Part shown: positions 1-6,056 of the stretch, piece by piece
Layout of the letters: each line of letters begins with the position of its first letter
Position numbering within the stretch: the first letter of the stretch is position 1
NCBI GenBank assembly: GCA_947378845.1
Contig: CANCLQ010000037.1
Coordinates: 1-7,760, forward strand
Origin: Opitutia bacterium
Lineage (GTDB): Bacteria; Verrucomicrobiota; Verrucomicrobiia; Opitutales; UBA953
Reading direction: 5' to 3'
DNA: 7,760 nucleotides
Translations under genes and position numbers: made by a program
Notes under the pieces: model-generated
The model's input: the letters and a program-made list of their open reading frames with translations, nothing else
Databases searched by the model: none
What the model was told of the DNA's origin: nothing

Positions 1-569
1 GGTAGCCAGCTGTGGTGGCAAATCAGCTGAAGGAAATAGGGGATAGGGTGATTGAGTTCGACGACCAGGGTATGCGCATCGGGCGCCTTGAAGCCGACTG
101 CTGAAAAATCTTTGAGCGTGCCTGTATTGAATTCTTTGGCTCCACGTACGCCGTGTAACATGGACGCGTATTCGGCGCCGAAGCTTGGCGACAGGATGCG
201 TTTATAACTAAATATAAAATCCGACGCCTGCACCGGGTCGCCGTTGGACCACCGCGCGTTGGGGCGAAGCTTAAAAGTCCAGACTCGGCCATCGTCAGAC
301 ATCGTCCAACTCTCGGCCACGCCAGGGATGGCATGCAGATCGATGGGGTCGTAGTTTACCAAGCCTTCAAAGAGAGAATAGGCGATGCGTGATTCGAGTA
401 GCCCAGTGATTTCTTGTGGGTCCAAGCTCGATGGCTCGGCGGCATTGTTAATTACCAATATGCCGGCCTTGGCTTGTCGGGTGACAGTGTCTTCCTTGGG
501 TCCACAGCCTGTAAGCCAGACCAATGCTCCCAGCAGGAGGAGCAGAAGTTGGCGGGGCTTCAGTAACAT
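1..569 (-). CDS. oppA: OppA-like oligopeptide-binding lipoprotein of an ABC transporter (N-terminal 189 residues, partial)
   Basis: Periplasmic solute-binding protein (SBP_bac_5 family) that should capture oligopeptides for an Opp/Dpp ABC importer. I translated the reading frame from ATG at 567-569; it is open to the window edge, so the C-terminal two thirds are missing. The start gives a lipoprotein signal peptide: K4/R6, a Leu-rich core at residues 8-19, then lipobox L19-T20-G21-C22. Gly at +2 does not signal inner-membrane retention. After it comes the family's N-lobe: an 'EPSSLDP' segment near residue 45, 'FEGLVNYDP' near 68-76, 'IPGVAESW', then 'WSNGDPV' and 'DFIFSYKRIL', closely following classical OppA. 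It lies downstream of the P-II gene but beyond a terminator, so it is probably transcribed separately. No Shine-Dalgarno is visible. Family is secure; peptide specificity cannot be read from this fragment. Confidence 0.9.
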   Translation of the reverse strand, partial: MLLKPRQLLLLLLGALVWLTGCGPKEDTVTRQAKAGILVINNAAEPSSLDPQEITGLLESRIAYSLFEGLVNYDPIDLHAIPGVAESWTMSDDGRVWTFKLRPNARWSNGDPVQASDFIFSYKRILSPSFGAEYASMLHGVRGAKEFNTGTLKDFSAVGFKAPDAHTLVVELNHPIPYFLQLICHHSWL

Positions 570-637
570 GAACCGATTTAGTTTGGTTAAGCACACAAGC
601 GCAAGGAAAGCCGAGCGGCAGATGTTCAGACAACAAA

Positions 638-661
638 AAGGGCGGCTTTTAAGCCGCCCTT
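638..661 (-). terminator. Rho-independent terminator after the P-II gene
   Basis: A GC-rich inverted repeat (arms AGGGCGGCTT and AAGCCGCCCT) sits 26 nt past the P-II stop codon. On the minus strand it is followed by a run of five T residues, the layout expected for intrinsic termination of leftward transcription. It separates the P-II gene from oppA. Confidence 0.88.
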
Positions 662-686
662 CTGCGTTCAACTGAGACCTAATGGA

Positions 687-1025
687 TTAGATTGCAGCGG
701 CACCGCGCTCGCCCGTACGGATACGGATAACGTCGGTGAGGGCGGTGACGAAGATCTTACCATCACCAATCTTGCCGGTGTGAGCGGCCTTGGAAATCGT
801 CGCGATGGCTTTTTCGACCTGCTCGTCGGCGACGGCAGCTTCGATTTTAACCTTGGGCAAGAAATCAACCGTGTACTCGGAGCCACGGTAGATTTCAGTA
901 TGACCTTTTTGACGACCGAAGCCTTTGACTTCGGTGACGGTCATACCCTCGATGCCGATTTCGGCGAGGGCGTCCTTCACTTCTTCGAGTTTGAAGGGTT
1001 TGATAATAGCGGTGACGAGCTTCAT
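687..1025 (-). CDS. glnB: Nitrogen regulatory protein P-II (GlnB/GlnK family)
   Basis: Trimeric cytoplasmic signal protein that senses 2-oxoglutarate and ATP/ADP and controls nitrogen assimilation targets such as AmtB, glutamine synthetase adenylylation or NtrB. Its 112 residues are the full family length. Visible landmarks: the N-terminal 'KLVTAIIKPFKLEEV' strand/helix, a complete T-loop (about 37-55) with the uridylylation site Tyr51, and the B-loop 'TGKIGDGK' at residues 83-90 that binds nucleotide phosphates. Arg101 and Arg103 are in the C-loop region. All key residues are intact, so it should be functional and modifiable. It is monocistronic here, with a sigma-54 promoter upstream and a terminator downstream. 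Nitrogen-limited expression fits GlnK better than constitutive GlnB, but no amtB is adjacent within the window, so the GlnB/GlnK choice is open. No Shine-Dalgarno precedes ATG 1025. Confidence 0.96.
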   Translation of the reverse strand: MKLVTAIIKPFKLEEVKDALAEIGIEGMTVTEVKGFGRQKGHTEIYRGSEYTVDFLPKVKIEAAVADEQVEKAIATISKAAHTGKIGDGKIFVTALTDVIRIRTGERGAAAI

Positions 1026-1077
1026 AGGTGTATGTGTTGTAGGTTAGTTTAGGTGTTCGGTTGAGCAAGTCTACTTA

Positions 1078-1093
1078 TGCACACCCCGTGCCA
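1078..1093 (-). promoter_or_regulatory. Sigma-54 (RpoN) -24/-12 promoter of the P-II gene
   Basis: The minus strand reads TGGCACGGGGTGTGCA. This matches the sigma-54 consensus TGGCACG-N4-TTGCA at every conserved position except one (G for the first T of the -12 box), with the required GG/GC spacing. It is preceded by T (consensus Y). A start near 1067 would leave a leader of about 42 nt before ATG 1025. Its position directly upstream of a P-II gene, a classic nitrogen-regulated sigma-54 target, strongly supports the call. Confidence 0.85.
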
Positions 1094-1117
1094 AGTGTGG
1101 CGGGTGTTCAAGCCTGC

Positions 1118-1768
1118 TTACGATTGCTTAATATTGAGCAATCGGCCTCTTACGTCGGACAGTTTTTCAGCAGACTTAAGCCCGGGAACGATTTCCACCC
1201 CGCTATTCAGGTCTAAAATCGATGCTCCGGCAGCGACGGCCTCTGCGACATTTTGCGGGTTAAGACCGCCAGCAAGTACCCATTTCTTATCGGGATTCGC
1301 CTTTTTAAGGGAATCAAAACGTTTCCAGTCAGAAACTTTCCCAGTGCCGCCGAAGGCGTCCTTGGCGTGGGCGTCGTGTAGAAAAGTATTCGCGAGTTTA
1401 AGAATATCAGTGGGCCATTCTTCACCATCGGCAACTTTCGGCGCCAGCCAGAGTCGATCGGGGCCAATCTTTTTAGCAATGGCTGCGATATCGCAGGCTT
1501 TAGTTTTTGGATCGAAGTGTATTTGCACCGTGGTGAATCCTTCCTGAATTAAATTTACGACATCACTGATGGTTGGGTTGACGGTAACAGCGACGCGTTT
1601 CTCTACAGGAATTTCGCGCAGCAGATTTTTTCTTAATTCAGGTGCGACGTATCGTTGAGAACCTGCCCAGCAATTAACGCCAATGTAATCGGCGCCCTGA
1701 TCGAGCGCGAGTGCGGCATCGGCTACGCGGGTGATGCCGCAAACTTTAATTGCGATAGGACCAATCAT
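1118..1768 (-). CDS. trpF: Phosphoribosylanthranilate isomerase
   Basis: Catalyses the Amadori rearrangement of N-(5-phosphoribosyl)anthranilate to CdRP in tryptophan synthesis; a cytoplasmic (beta/alpha)8 barrel. At 216 residues it is normal length. 'KVCGIT' (residues 8-13) carries the catalytic Cys10, and Asp132 in 'FLHDAHAKD' is the expected general acid. Phosphate-binding segments 'GGTG' (140-143) and 'AGGL' (166-169) are present, and 'NSGVE' (188-192) closes the barrel. Several signatures are altered: the usual SPRYV reads SQRYV (37-41), and the usual VQLHGDE reads VQIHFDP (81-87). The start codon overlaps the hemD stop in an ATGA, implying translational coupling; no other trp gene is in the window. 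Family assignment is confident; TrpF activity is very likely because both catalytic residues remain. Confidence 0.92.
   Translation of the reverse strand: MIGPIAIKVCGITRVADAALALDQGADYIGVNCWAGSQRYVAPELRKNLLREIPVEKRVAVTVNPTISDVVNLIQEGFTTVQIHFDPKTKACDIAAIAKKIGPDRLWLAPKVADGEEWPTDILKLANTFLHDAHAKDAFGGTGKVSDWKRFDSLKKANPDKKWVLAGGLNPQNVAEAVAAGASILDLNSGVEIVPGLKSAEKLSDVRGRLLNIKQS
1121..1144. promoter_or_regulatory. 8-bp inverted repeat upstream of the sigma-54 promoter (possible activator site)
   Basis: A perfect dyad, arms CGATTGCT and AGCAATCG separated by 8 nt, lies in the last codons of trpF. Its centre is about 65 bp upstream of the predicted P-II transcription start. Sigma-54 promoters need an upstream enhancer-binding activator. 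The TTGC...GCAA halves resemble NtrC sites but are one base closer together than the textbook form. It could equally be a mRNA hairpin at the end of trpF. Confidence 0.35.
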
Positions 1769-2553
1769 TCTTGCAGTGCGGCGATGACGGCATCGCGAAT
1801 AGCTTTTGCCGTGGGTGCGGTGGCAACAGCAGCGAGCGGAATGCCCGTGCGTTTCATGGCATCGGCGGTGGTGGGTCCGATAGCAATCGCCTTGGGTTGT
1901 CGAGCTCCAGCAGCTGGACGCAGCGAAGCGGCCTGGTGCATGAAAGATTCGACTGCGGAGGGACTCGCGAAAACAATCACATCGGCACCGCGTTGACGAA
2001 ACTCAGCGGCTTCGGGTGATTCAGTAACAGGTTTTTCTTCAGTAGAATAAACTTTGAGCACGTCGACAATGGCGAGTCCTTGGTCGAGTAACATCGAAGC
2101 TAAGTCCGGTGCGCTGAGATTTCCGGTGGCCATTAGGATTTTCTGATTCTCCACGTCGTGTGAACTCATCAACTTTCGACCCAATGAAACGGCGTCGGCT
2201 TGTTCGCTGACGACATCGGGCTCGAGGTGATAGGAGCGTACGGCTTTTTCAGTGGCGGGACCAACGCAGGCAATTTTTACGCCGCCGACCGAACGGATGT
2301 CAGCGAAGCGTTCAAAGAAACGATCAAAGAAACCGCGCACACCATTTGGACTCGTGAATACGAGCCAATCGTATTCGCCCATGCCATCGAGCACCTCGGT
2401 GAGAATGATGGCATCGGGTTCAAAAGAAATTTCGATGAGAGGAAGAACGGCGACGGATGCGCCGGCTTCAAGAAGCAGCTCTTTCCAGTCGGCTCCTCGG
2501 CCCTCGGGTCGGGTGAGGACGATATGGCGGTCACGTAAAGGGAGTTTGGACAT
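1765..2553 (-). CDS. hemD: Uroporphyrinogen-III synthase
   Basis: Cyclises hydroxymethylbilane, with inversion of ring D, to uroporphyrinogen III, the branch point to haem, sirohaem and cobalamin. The 262 residues are typical for a stand-alone HemD. This family is poorly conserved, but the expected two-domain pattern is visible: 'RHIVLTRPEGRG' at the N-terminus, 'DWLVFTSPNGVRGFF' around residues 61-75, 'IACVGPATEKAV' near 94-105, then 'DVIVFASPSAVESF' and 'AIAIGPTTADAM' in the second half. The start lies 1 nt after the hemC stop (TAATATG) and the end overlaps trpF by 4 nt, so the three genes are tightly coupled. The position directly after hemC makes the assignment secure. No Shine-Dalgarno is seen. 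Confidence 0.94.
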   Translation of the reverse strand: MSKLPLRDRHIVLTRPEGRGADWKELLLEAGASVAVLPLIEISFEPDAIILTEVLDGMGEYDWLVFTSPNGVRGFFDRFFERFADIRSVGGVKIACVGPATEKAVRSYHLEPDVVSEQADAVSLGRKLMSSHDVENQKILMATGNLSAPDLASMLLDQGLAIVDVLKVYSTEEKPVTESPEAAEFRQRGADVIVFASPSAVESFMHQAASLRPAAGARQPKAIAIGPTTADAMKRTGIPLAAVATAPTAKAIRDAVIAALQE

Positions 2554-2554
2554 A

Positions 2555-3409
2555 TTAACGTAAATTTAATTGGGACAGAATGGAATCAGCCTGAGATGAG
2601 GCTGAGGTCAAATCGGTGGCCGTGAAAGCAAAGTCTTTTCGACCAAAGTCTGCACGGAAGAGATGTACTTTCCCGTCGGCGTGGTGGCAGGCAAAGGCGG
2701 TGTGACAGCCTTCTCCGAGCTTGGAGAGGAAGAGTCGCTCAACGGCGACAGAGAAGCTGGTCTGTGTGCAGCCAGCGGATTGGAAACGCGCAACGTCGCC
2801 CGTGCGACACTGAATGGCAACGGCACCTTGGCCAGCTGCTGGCACCATTTGTGAGAGTGCGACCGGCTCAAAACTTAATCCGTCCCAAGATTTTATTCCG
2901 AGTCGATTCAATCCTGAAGCTGCTAAGTAAGAAGCTTCGGCATCGCCTTGGGCGATTTTCTTTAAGCGTGTGTCAACGTTGCCGCGGAGTTCGGTCCACT
3001 CCGCTTGCGGAAAAATTAAAGCCCCTTGTGTGCGTCGACGTGGGCTGCCCGTCGCAATCGTTTTAGGGGTTTTGCAATCTGTGCGGCGGACTAATACATC
3101 GCGCGGATCTTGTCGTGCTAAGCATGCTGCGATGGCTAAGCCAACGGGCATTTCTGTCGGTAAATCTTTGGCGCTATGAATAGCGACATCGGCTTCGCCG
3201 CGTAAAAGCGCTTGTTCGAGTTCAGCGGTGAAAAGTCCTTTACCGCCTTGTTTTTCAAGCGACCAAGCGGCTTGGCGATCACCCGTAGTGGTGAGAACTT
3301 TAATTTCGGTCTTAACTTTTAATTTAGTCTCAAGTTGCTCCGCCGCATCTTTGGCCTGTTGTAGGGCCAGTGGGCTGCCGCGTGTGACGATGATTAGAGG
3401 TTGGCTCAT
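2555..3409 (-). CDS. hemC: Hydroxymethylbilane synthase (porphobilinogen deaminase), short C-terminal domain
   Basis: Polymerises four porphobilinogen molecules to hydroxymethylbilane in the cytoplasm. Numbering from ATG 3409 (284 residues): 'TRGSPLALQQA' (9-19) with Arg10, 'TTTGD' (40-44), 'GGKGLF' (55-60) and 'HSAKDLP' (78-84) containing catalytic Asp82. These are followed by 'GSPRRRTQ', 'LRGNVDTRL' and 'PAAGQGAVAIQCR'. Cys235 in 'LGEGCHTAFACH' is the attachment site of the dipyrromethane cofactor. Only 49 residues follow this Cys, against about 71 in E. coli HemC, so domain 3 is compact. The upstream gene ends in TAA immediately followed by GTG ATG; I chose the ATG, though GTG at 3412 would add one residue. 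No Shine-Dalgarno. hemA is not adjacent. Confidence 0.95.
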   Translation of the reverse strand: MSQPLIIVTRGSPLALQQAKDAAEQLETKLKVKTEIKVLTTTGDRQAAWSLEKQGGKGLFTAELEQALLRGEADVAIHSAKDLPTEMPVGLAIAACLARQDPRDVLVRRTDCKTPKTIATGSPRRRTQGALIFPQAEWTELRGNVDTRLKKIAQGDAEASYLAASGLNRLGIKSWDGLSFEPVALSQMVPAAGQGAVAIQCRTGDVARFQSAGCTQTSFSVAVERLFLSKLGEGCHTAFACHHADGKVHLFRADFGRKDFAFTATDLTSASSQADSILSQLNLR

Positions 3410-3412
3410 CAC

Positions 3413-3742
3413 TTATTTAATTAAGGCCATCACGACCCAGCAGAAAGGCACGAGTAGATTAAGCAGAATCATTAATGCCGCTGAATAACGAATGAGATCC
3501 CACCTGCGACCTTGTCCGCCCAAGTAAGCGCTGACCGCTCCCGCAATTGCGGTGGGAATGCCGACCCAGGCACCGACCACGAGGTCGCGTCCGTAGGGAT
3601 CTTTTTCTATATCTAAATATACAAGGCCACCTTTGTAGGTCATGACCGCAGCTGAGACGCAGGCGATGATGGAGACGAGCACAGCAAAAGCTTGGACGTA
3701 TTGATAGCCGGGGGCTTCTTCTTCGCTGGGCGTTGTGCTCAC
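3413..3742 (-). CDS. Small membrane protein of unknown function, about three transmembrane segments
   Basis: I do not recognise a family. From GTG 3742 the product has 109 residues: a short acidic N-terminus, then hydrophobic segments at about 16-35, 54-75 and 84-108, with a charged loop (DIEKDPYGRD) between the first two and a GGQGRRWD loop before the third. It ends in Lys. The reading frame could start earlier, at TTG 3784 or TTG 3802 (129 residues), where an in-frame TAA sits directly upstream. I prefer GTG because the extra stretch contains a 22-bp dyad and adds no hydrophobic or conserved-looking element, but no start has a Shine-Dalgarno. It ends right against hemC, suggesting co-expression with tetrapyrrole genes. 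It is far too small for the multi-span HemX/CcsA proteins sometimes found beside hem genes. Confidence 0.7.
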   Translation of the reverse strand: MSTTPSEEEAPGYQYVQAFAVLVSIIACVSAAVMTYKGGLVYLDIEKDPYGRDLVVGAWVGIPTAIAGAVSAYLGGQGRRWDLIRYSAALMILLNLLVPFCWVVMALIK

Positions 3743-3763
3743 CTTGATAGCAAAGCCCGCCCC

Positions 3764-3785
3764 CTTGAGACTTCCAAGTTTCAAG
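3764..3785. promoter_or_regulatory. 22-bp dyad upstream of the small membrane protein/hemCD genes
   Basis: Plus-strand arms CTTGAGACTT and AAGTTTCAAG form ten opposed positions around a central CC, with nine complementary pairs and one mismatch (G opposite T). It lies between the symporter stop (3835) and GTG 3742. No T-run follows on the minus strand, so it is not an obvious terminator. The symmetry would suit an operator for a dimeric regulator or a short mRNA hairpin; if the gene starts at TTG 3802 it would be coding. Confidence 0.4.
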
Positions 3786-3834
3786 TGAGGGTGGATGGCC
3801 AATTATCTTTGGCCCGAACGTTGGTTATTAGACC

Positions 3835-5679
3835 TCAGTGGCCTAAGCCTTCGTGCTCTTTGATGTATTCTTGCTTCAATCCCAAGGCTTCAGGGGCGTG
3901 TAGGACTAGCATCTTCATGCGTACATCGGAAGGAATCGTCGTGGCCGTCGCCTTCGATACCACAATCATGAGGGTAATCGAAAGTGGTACGGCCCAGATG
4001 GCGGGTTGCTCGCAGAGGATGCGGGCGAGAGGGTGTGCGACCCAATAGTTGGCGATGCTTTTGGCAATCGGGTGGTCGACCCAATAAGCGGCGACATCGG
4101 CAGCGGGTAATTTCTTTGCCGCGGCGTTAGCAACGTCGGAAATCGAAGTCAGCGTAATCGCAGCGAGTGCGGTCAGGCCGCCACCAAGCATTCCCGTGGC
4201 TGCGCCTTTCATTGTCATCCCGCGCCACCAGACGCTCATGAAGAGAAGAGGGAAGTAACTCGCTGCTGCGATGGCGAATGCCTGTCCCACCATGAAATTA
4301 ATTTCCAATGCTTCCACCTGCATGCCGAGACCAATTGAAACGGCACCGATAATCACAGCCGCCCATTTGAAAGCGCTGAGGCGTTGTTCGGGAGTAGAGT
4401 TTGGTTTTAGGATGCGACCGTAAACGTCATGTGCGAGTGCACTGGTCATCGAGACGAGGAGTCCGGAGAAAGTGGACATGAATGCAGCGAAGGCACCCGC
4501 GCAGGTGATACCCGAAAGAATCGAACCGAGTAAGGCGTGATCTTTTCCGGCGAGGAGTGTGGGTAATTCGAGCACTACTTTATCGGTGCCCTTAGCGCCG
4601 ACTGCATCGTATAATTCAGGTGTGAGTGAGCGTCCGATTACCCCGTAAACTGGAGGGAAAACGTAAAAGACGCCGATTAAGATCATCACCCACATGGTGG
4701 TGCGTTTTGCGGCCACGCCATCGGGGTTGGTGTAGAAGCGCACTAAGATATGCGGAAGACCGGCCGTGCCGCAAACGAGTGCGATGATTAACGAATAGGT
4801 GTAGAGTAAAGAGTAGGGCTTCTTGCTGGCTTCGAGTGTTGCCTTGGCTTCGGGCGTAGGTGCTGCAGCAATCGAAGCATCAACGGCCTTCGTTGTGAGC
4901 TTACCAAACGGCGCGATCCATTGTTCATCCTTCGGTGCTTTCGCTGGTAAGGCTTTGCGTTCTACTTGAGCAGAATTTGCCGCCGTGCTTTCGAACGCAG
5001 TTTTATTCGCATCGAGGTGTTGATTGTAGTGACCAACAATGGAGGCCAAAATAAATACGGGTAAGGTGATCGCAAAAACTTTTAACCAATATTGGAATGC
5101 TTGCACGAGCGTGATGCCTTTCATGCCGCCGAGTGAAACGTTGAGCGTGATTACGGCACCGACCACGGCGACGCCGACCCAGTAAGGCAGACCAGGGAAA
5201 ATATAAGCGAGGGTCGTGCCCGCGCCTTTCATTTGCGGCATCGTGTAGAAGAAGCCGATGAAGAGTACGAAGCAGACGGCGATTTTACGGAAGACTGGCG
5301 AATCGTAACGGCCTTCGGCGAAATCAGGAATGGTGTAAGCGCCAAAGCGACGGAGAGGACCTGCGATAAATAACAGTAAGAACAAGTAACCGCAGGCGTA
5401 ACAAACAGGGTACCAGAGGGCATCATAGCCGGTGGCCATGACCATGCCCGCAACACCCATGAAGGATGCGGCCGAAAGGTATTCGCCCGAGATTGCCGAT
5501 GCGTTCCAACCTACGGAGACGGAGCGTCCAGCGACAAAGAAGTCGCCAGCGCTTTTGGATTTACCGGCGGACCAGAAGCCCATGCCGACGGTAATGACAA
5601 CGGTCACCAACGAGCAGATAGCAATCCAGGGGTCGACGTTGGTAATGTTGGCGAGCAAGGGAGTCATGATAGAATTCAT
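3835..5679 (-). CDS. actP: Sodium:solute symporter, ActP/MctC-type monocarboxylate (acetate) permease
   Basis: Inner-membrane SSS-family transporter predicted to import acetate or another short monocarboxylate with Na+ or H+. Family hallmarks: first span near residues 19-36, 'SAGDFFVAGRSV' (43-54), 'AISGEYLSAASFMG' (62-75), 'GYDALWYP' (84-91), and the strongly ActP-like 'GTAGLPHILVRFYT' (304-317). These are followed by 'FAAFMSTFSGLLVSMTSALAHDVY' pieces (398-420) and 'NFMVGQAFAIAAASYFP' (461-477). At 614 residues it exceeds the usual about 550. Much of the excess is a hydrophilic Ala/Lys-rich insert at about 218-288, plus a tandem 13-residue duplication at 532-557. It starts 3 nt after the DUF485 gene; an alternative start is ATG 5667 (Met5). 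The DUF485 partner supports the ActP-like call. Substrate is inferred. Confidence 0.9.
   Translation of the reverse strand: MNSIMTPLLANITNVDPWIAICSLVTVVITVGMGFWSAGKSKSAGDFFVAGRSVSVGWNASAISGEYLSAASFMGVAGMVMATGYDALWYPVCYACGYLFLLLFIAGPLRRFGAYTIPDFAEGRYDSPVFRKIAVCFVLFIGFFYTMPQMKGAGTTLAYIFPGLPYWVGVAVVGAVITLNVSLGGMKGITLVQAFQYWLKVFAITLPVFILASIVGHYNQHLDANKTAFESTAANSAQVERKALPAKAPKDEQWIAPFGKLTTKAVDASIAAAPTPEAKATLEASKKPYSLLYTYSLIIALVCGTAGLPHILVRFYTNPDGVAAKRTTMWVMILIGVFYVFPPVYGVIGRSLTPELYDAVGAKGTDKVVLELPTLLAGKDHALLGSILSGITCAGAFAAFMSTFSGLLVSMTSALAHDVYGRILKPNSTPEQRLSAFKWAAVIIGAVSIGLGMQVEALEINFMVGQAFAIAAASYFPLLFMSVWWRGMTMKGAATGMLGGGLTALAAITLTSISDVANAAAKKLPAADVAAYWVDHPIAKSIANYWVAHPLARILCEQPAIWAVPLSITLMIVVSKATATTIPSDVRMKMLVLHAPEALGLKQEYIKEHEGLGH
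4031..4086 (-). repeat. 39-bp-period tandem duplication inside the symporter gene
   Basis: The 17-bp segments 4031-4047 and 4070-4086 are identical at 15 of 17 positions and start exactly 39 bp apart. They encode YWVDHP (residues 532-537) and YWVAHP (545-550), with similar following residues (IAKSIA versus LARIL). The period keeps the frame, indicating a fairly recent in-frame duplication in a loop near the C-terminus. Confidence 0.8.
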
Positions 5680-5682
5680 ATT

Positions 5683-5991
5683 TTATTTTTTAGCGCTGTC
5701 CTTGGCAGCTGCGGCTTCCGCGTCTTCGAGTGCGATGGAGCGCTTAATGAAAATATAAGAAATAATCCAAACGAACGGAAAGAAGAGTACCCCGAGGATG
5801 AGCCACGAGAGCGTGAAGCCCGCGATGCGCTGCGCCATAAACTCTGGCTGATAATAATTCAGAAGCGGCAAGGCAATGAGTGCAGTGACGAAGAATACGG
5901 CACAAGCAATGGAGAGCTTAAGTTGGTCGCGCATGAGGCGAGCCAAGAAGCCATCCGAGTGAACATGATCGGGGGTAGATGATGTTTTCAT
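5683..5991 (-). CDS. yjcH: DUF485 (YjcH-like) small membrane protein, partner of the symporter
   Basis: Small inner-membrane protein of the DUF485 family, which regularly precedes ActP-like acetate symporters (yjcH-actP in E. coli). Its role is unproven; it is presumed to be an accessory or regulatory subunit. The 102 residues match the family length. There is a polar N-terminus ('DGFLARLMRDQLKLSI' at 13-28), two hydrophobic spans at about 26-45 and 58-82 ('LGVLFFPFVWIISYIFI'), and an Ala/Lys-rich tail. It is the first gene after the sigma-70-type promoter at 6020-6048, and ends 3 nt before the symporter, so the two are surely co-translated. The leader before ATG 5991 is C-rich (ends CTTCACCCC) without a Shine-Dalgarno. 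Confidence 0.88.
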   Translation of the reverse strand: MKTSSTPDHVHSDGFLARLMRDQLKLSIACAVFFVTALIALPLLNYYQPEFMAQRIAGFTLSWLILGVLFFPFVWIISYIFIKRSIALEDAEAAAAKDSAKK

Positions 5992-6019
5992 GGGGTGAAG
6001 TTAGGACTAGGGTAATTGG

Positions 6020-6048
6020 ATTATCCTGCAACCCTTAGTCTGTGACAA
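6020..6048 (-). promoter_or_regulatory. Sigma-70-type promoter for the DUF485-symporter genes
   Basis: The minus strand carries TTGTCA (6048-6043), a 17-nt spacer and GATAAT (6025-6020), each one base from consensus and ideally spaced. It lies just beyond the ilvC terminator. A start near 6013 gives a leader of about 22 nt before ATG 5991. It is the best housekeeping promoter I see in the window and may drive genes as far as trpF. Confidence 0.68.
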
Positions 6049-6056
6049 ATAGGCAT

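Noticed and set aside
570..637. Promoter for oppA (TTGCGC-N17-CTAAAT)
   Set aside because: Both hexamers match poorly; a promoter must exist after the terminator, but I cannot place it with confidence.
1078..1107. Rho-independent terminator for trpF
   Set aside because: The hairpin has a 3-nt bulge and no T-run on the minus strand; the bases are better explained as the sigma-54 promoter.
3413..3742. HemX/CcsA-like protein before hemC
   Set aside because: Those proteins have about eight spans and conserved Trp/His motifs; this one has about three spans and none of the motifs.
3802..3834. GATAAT in the minus strand as a -10 box for the small membrane protein/hem genes
   Set aside because: No acceptable -35 hexamer lies 16-18 nt upstream, and the site falls within a possible coding extension; too weak to annotate.
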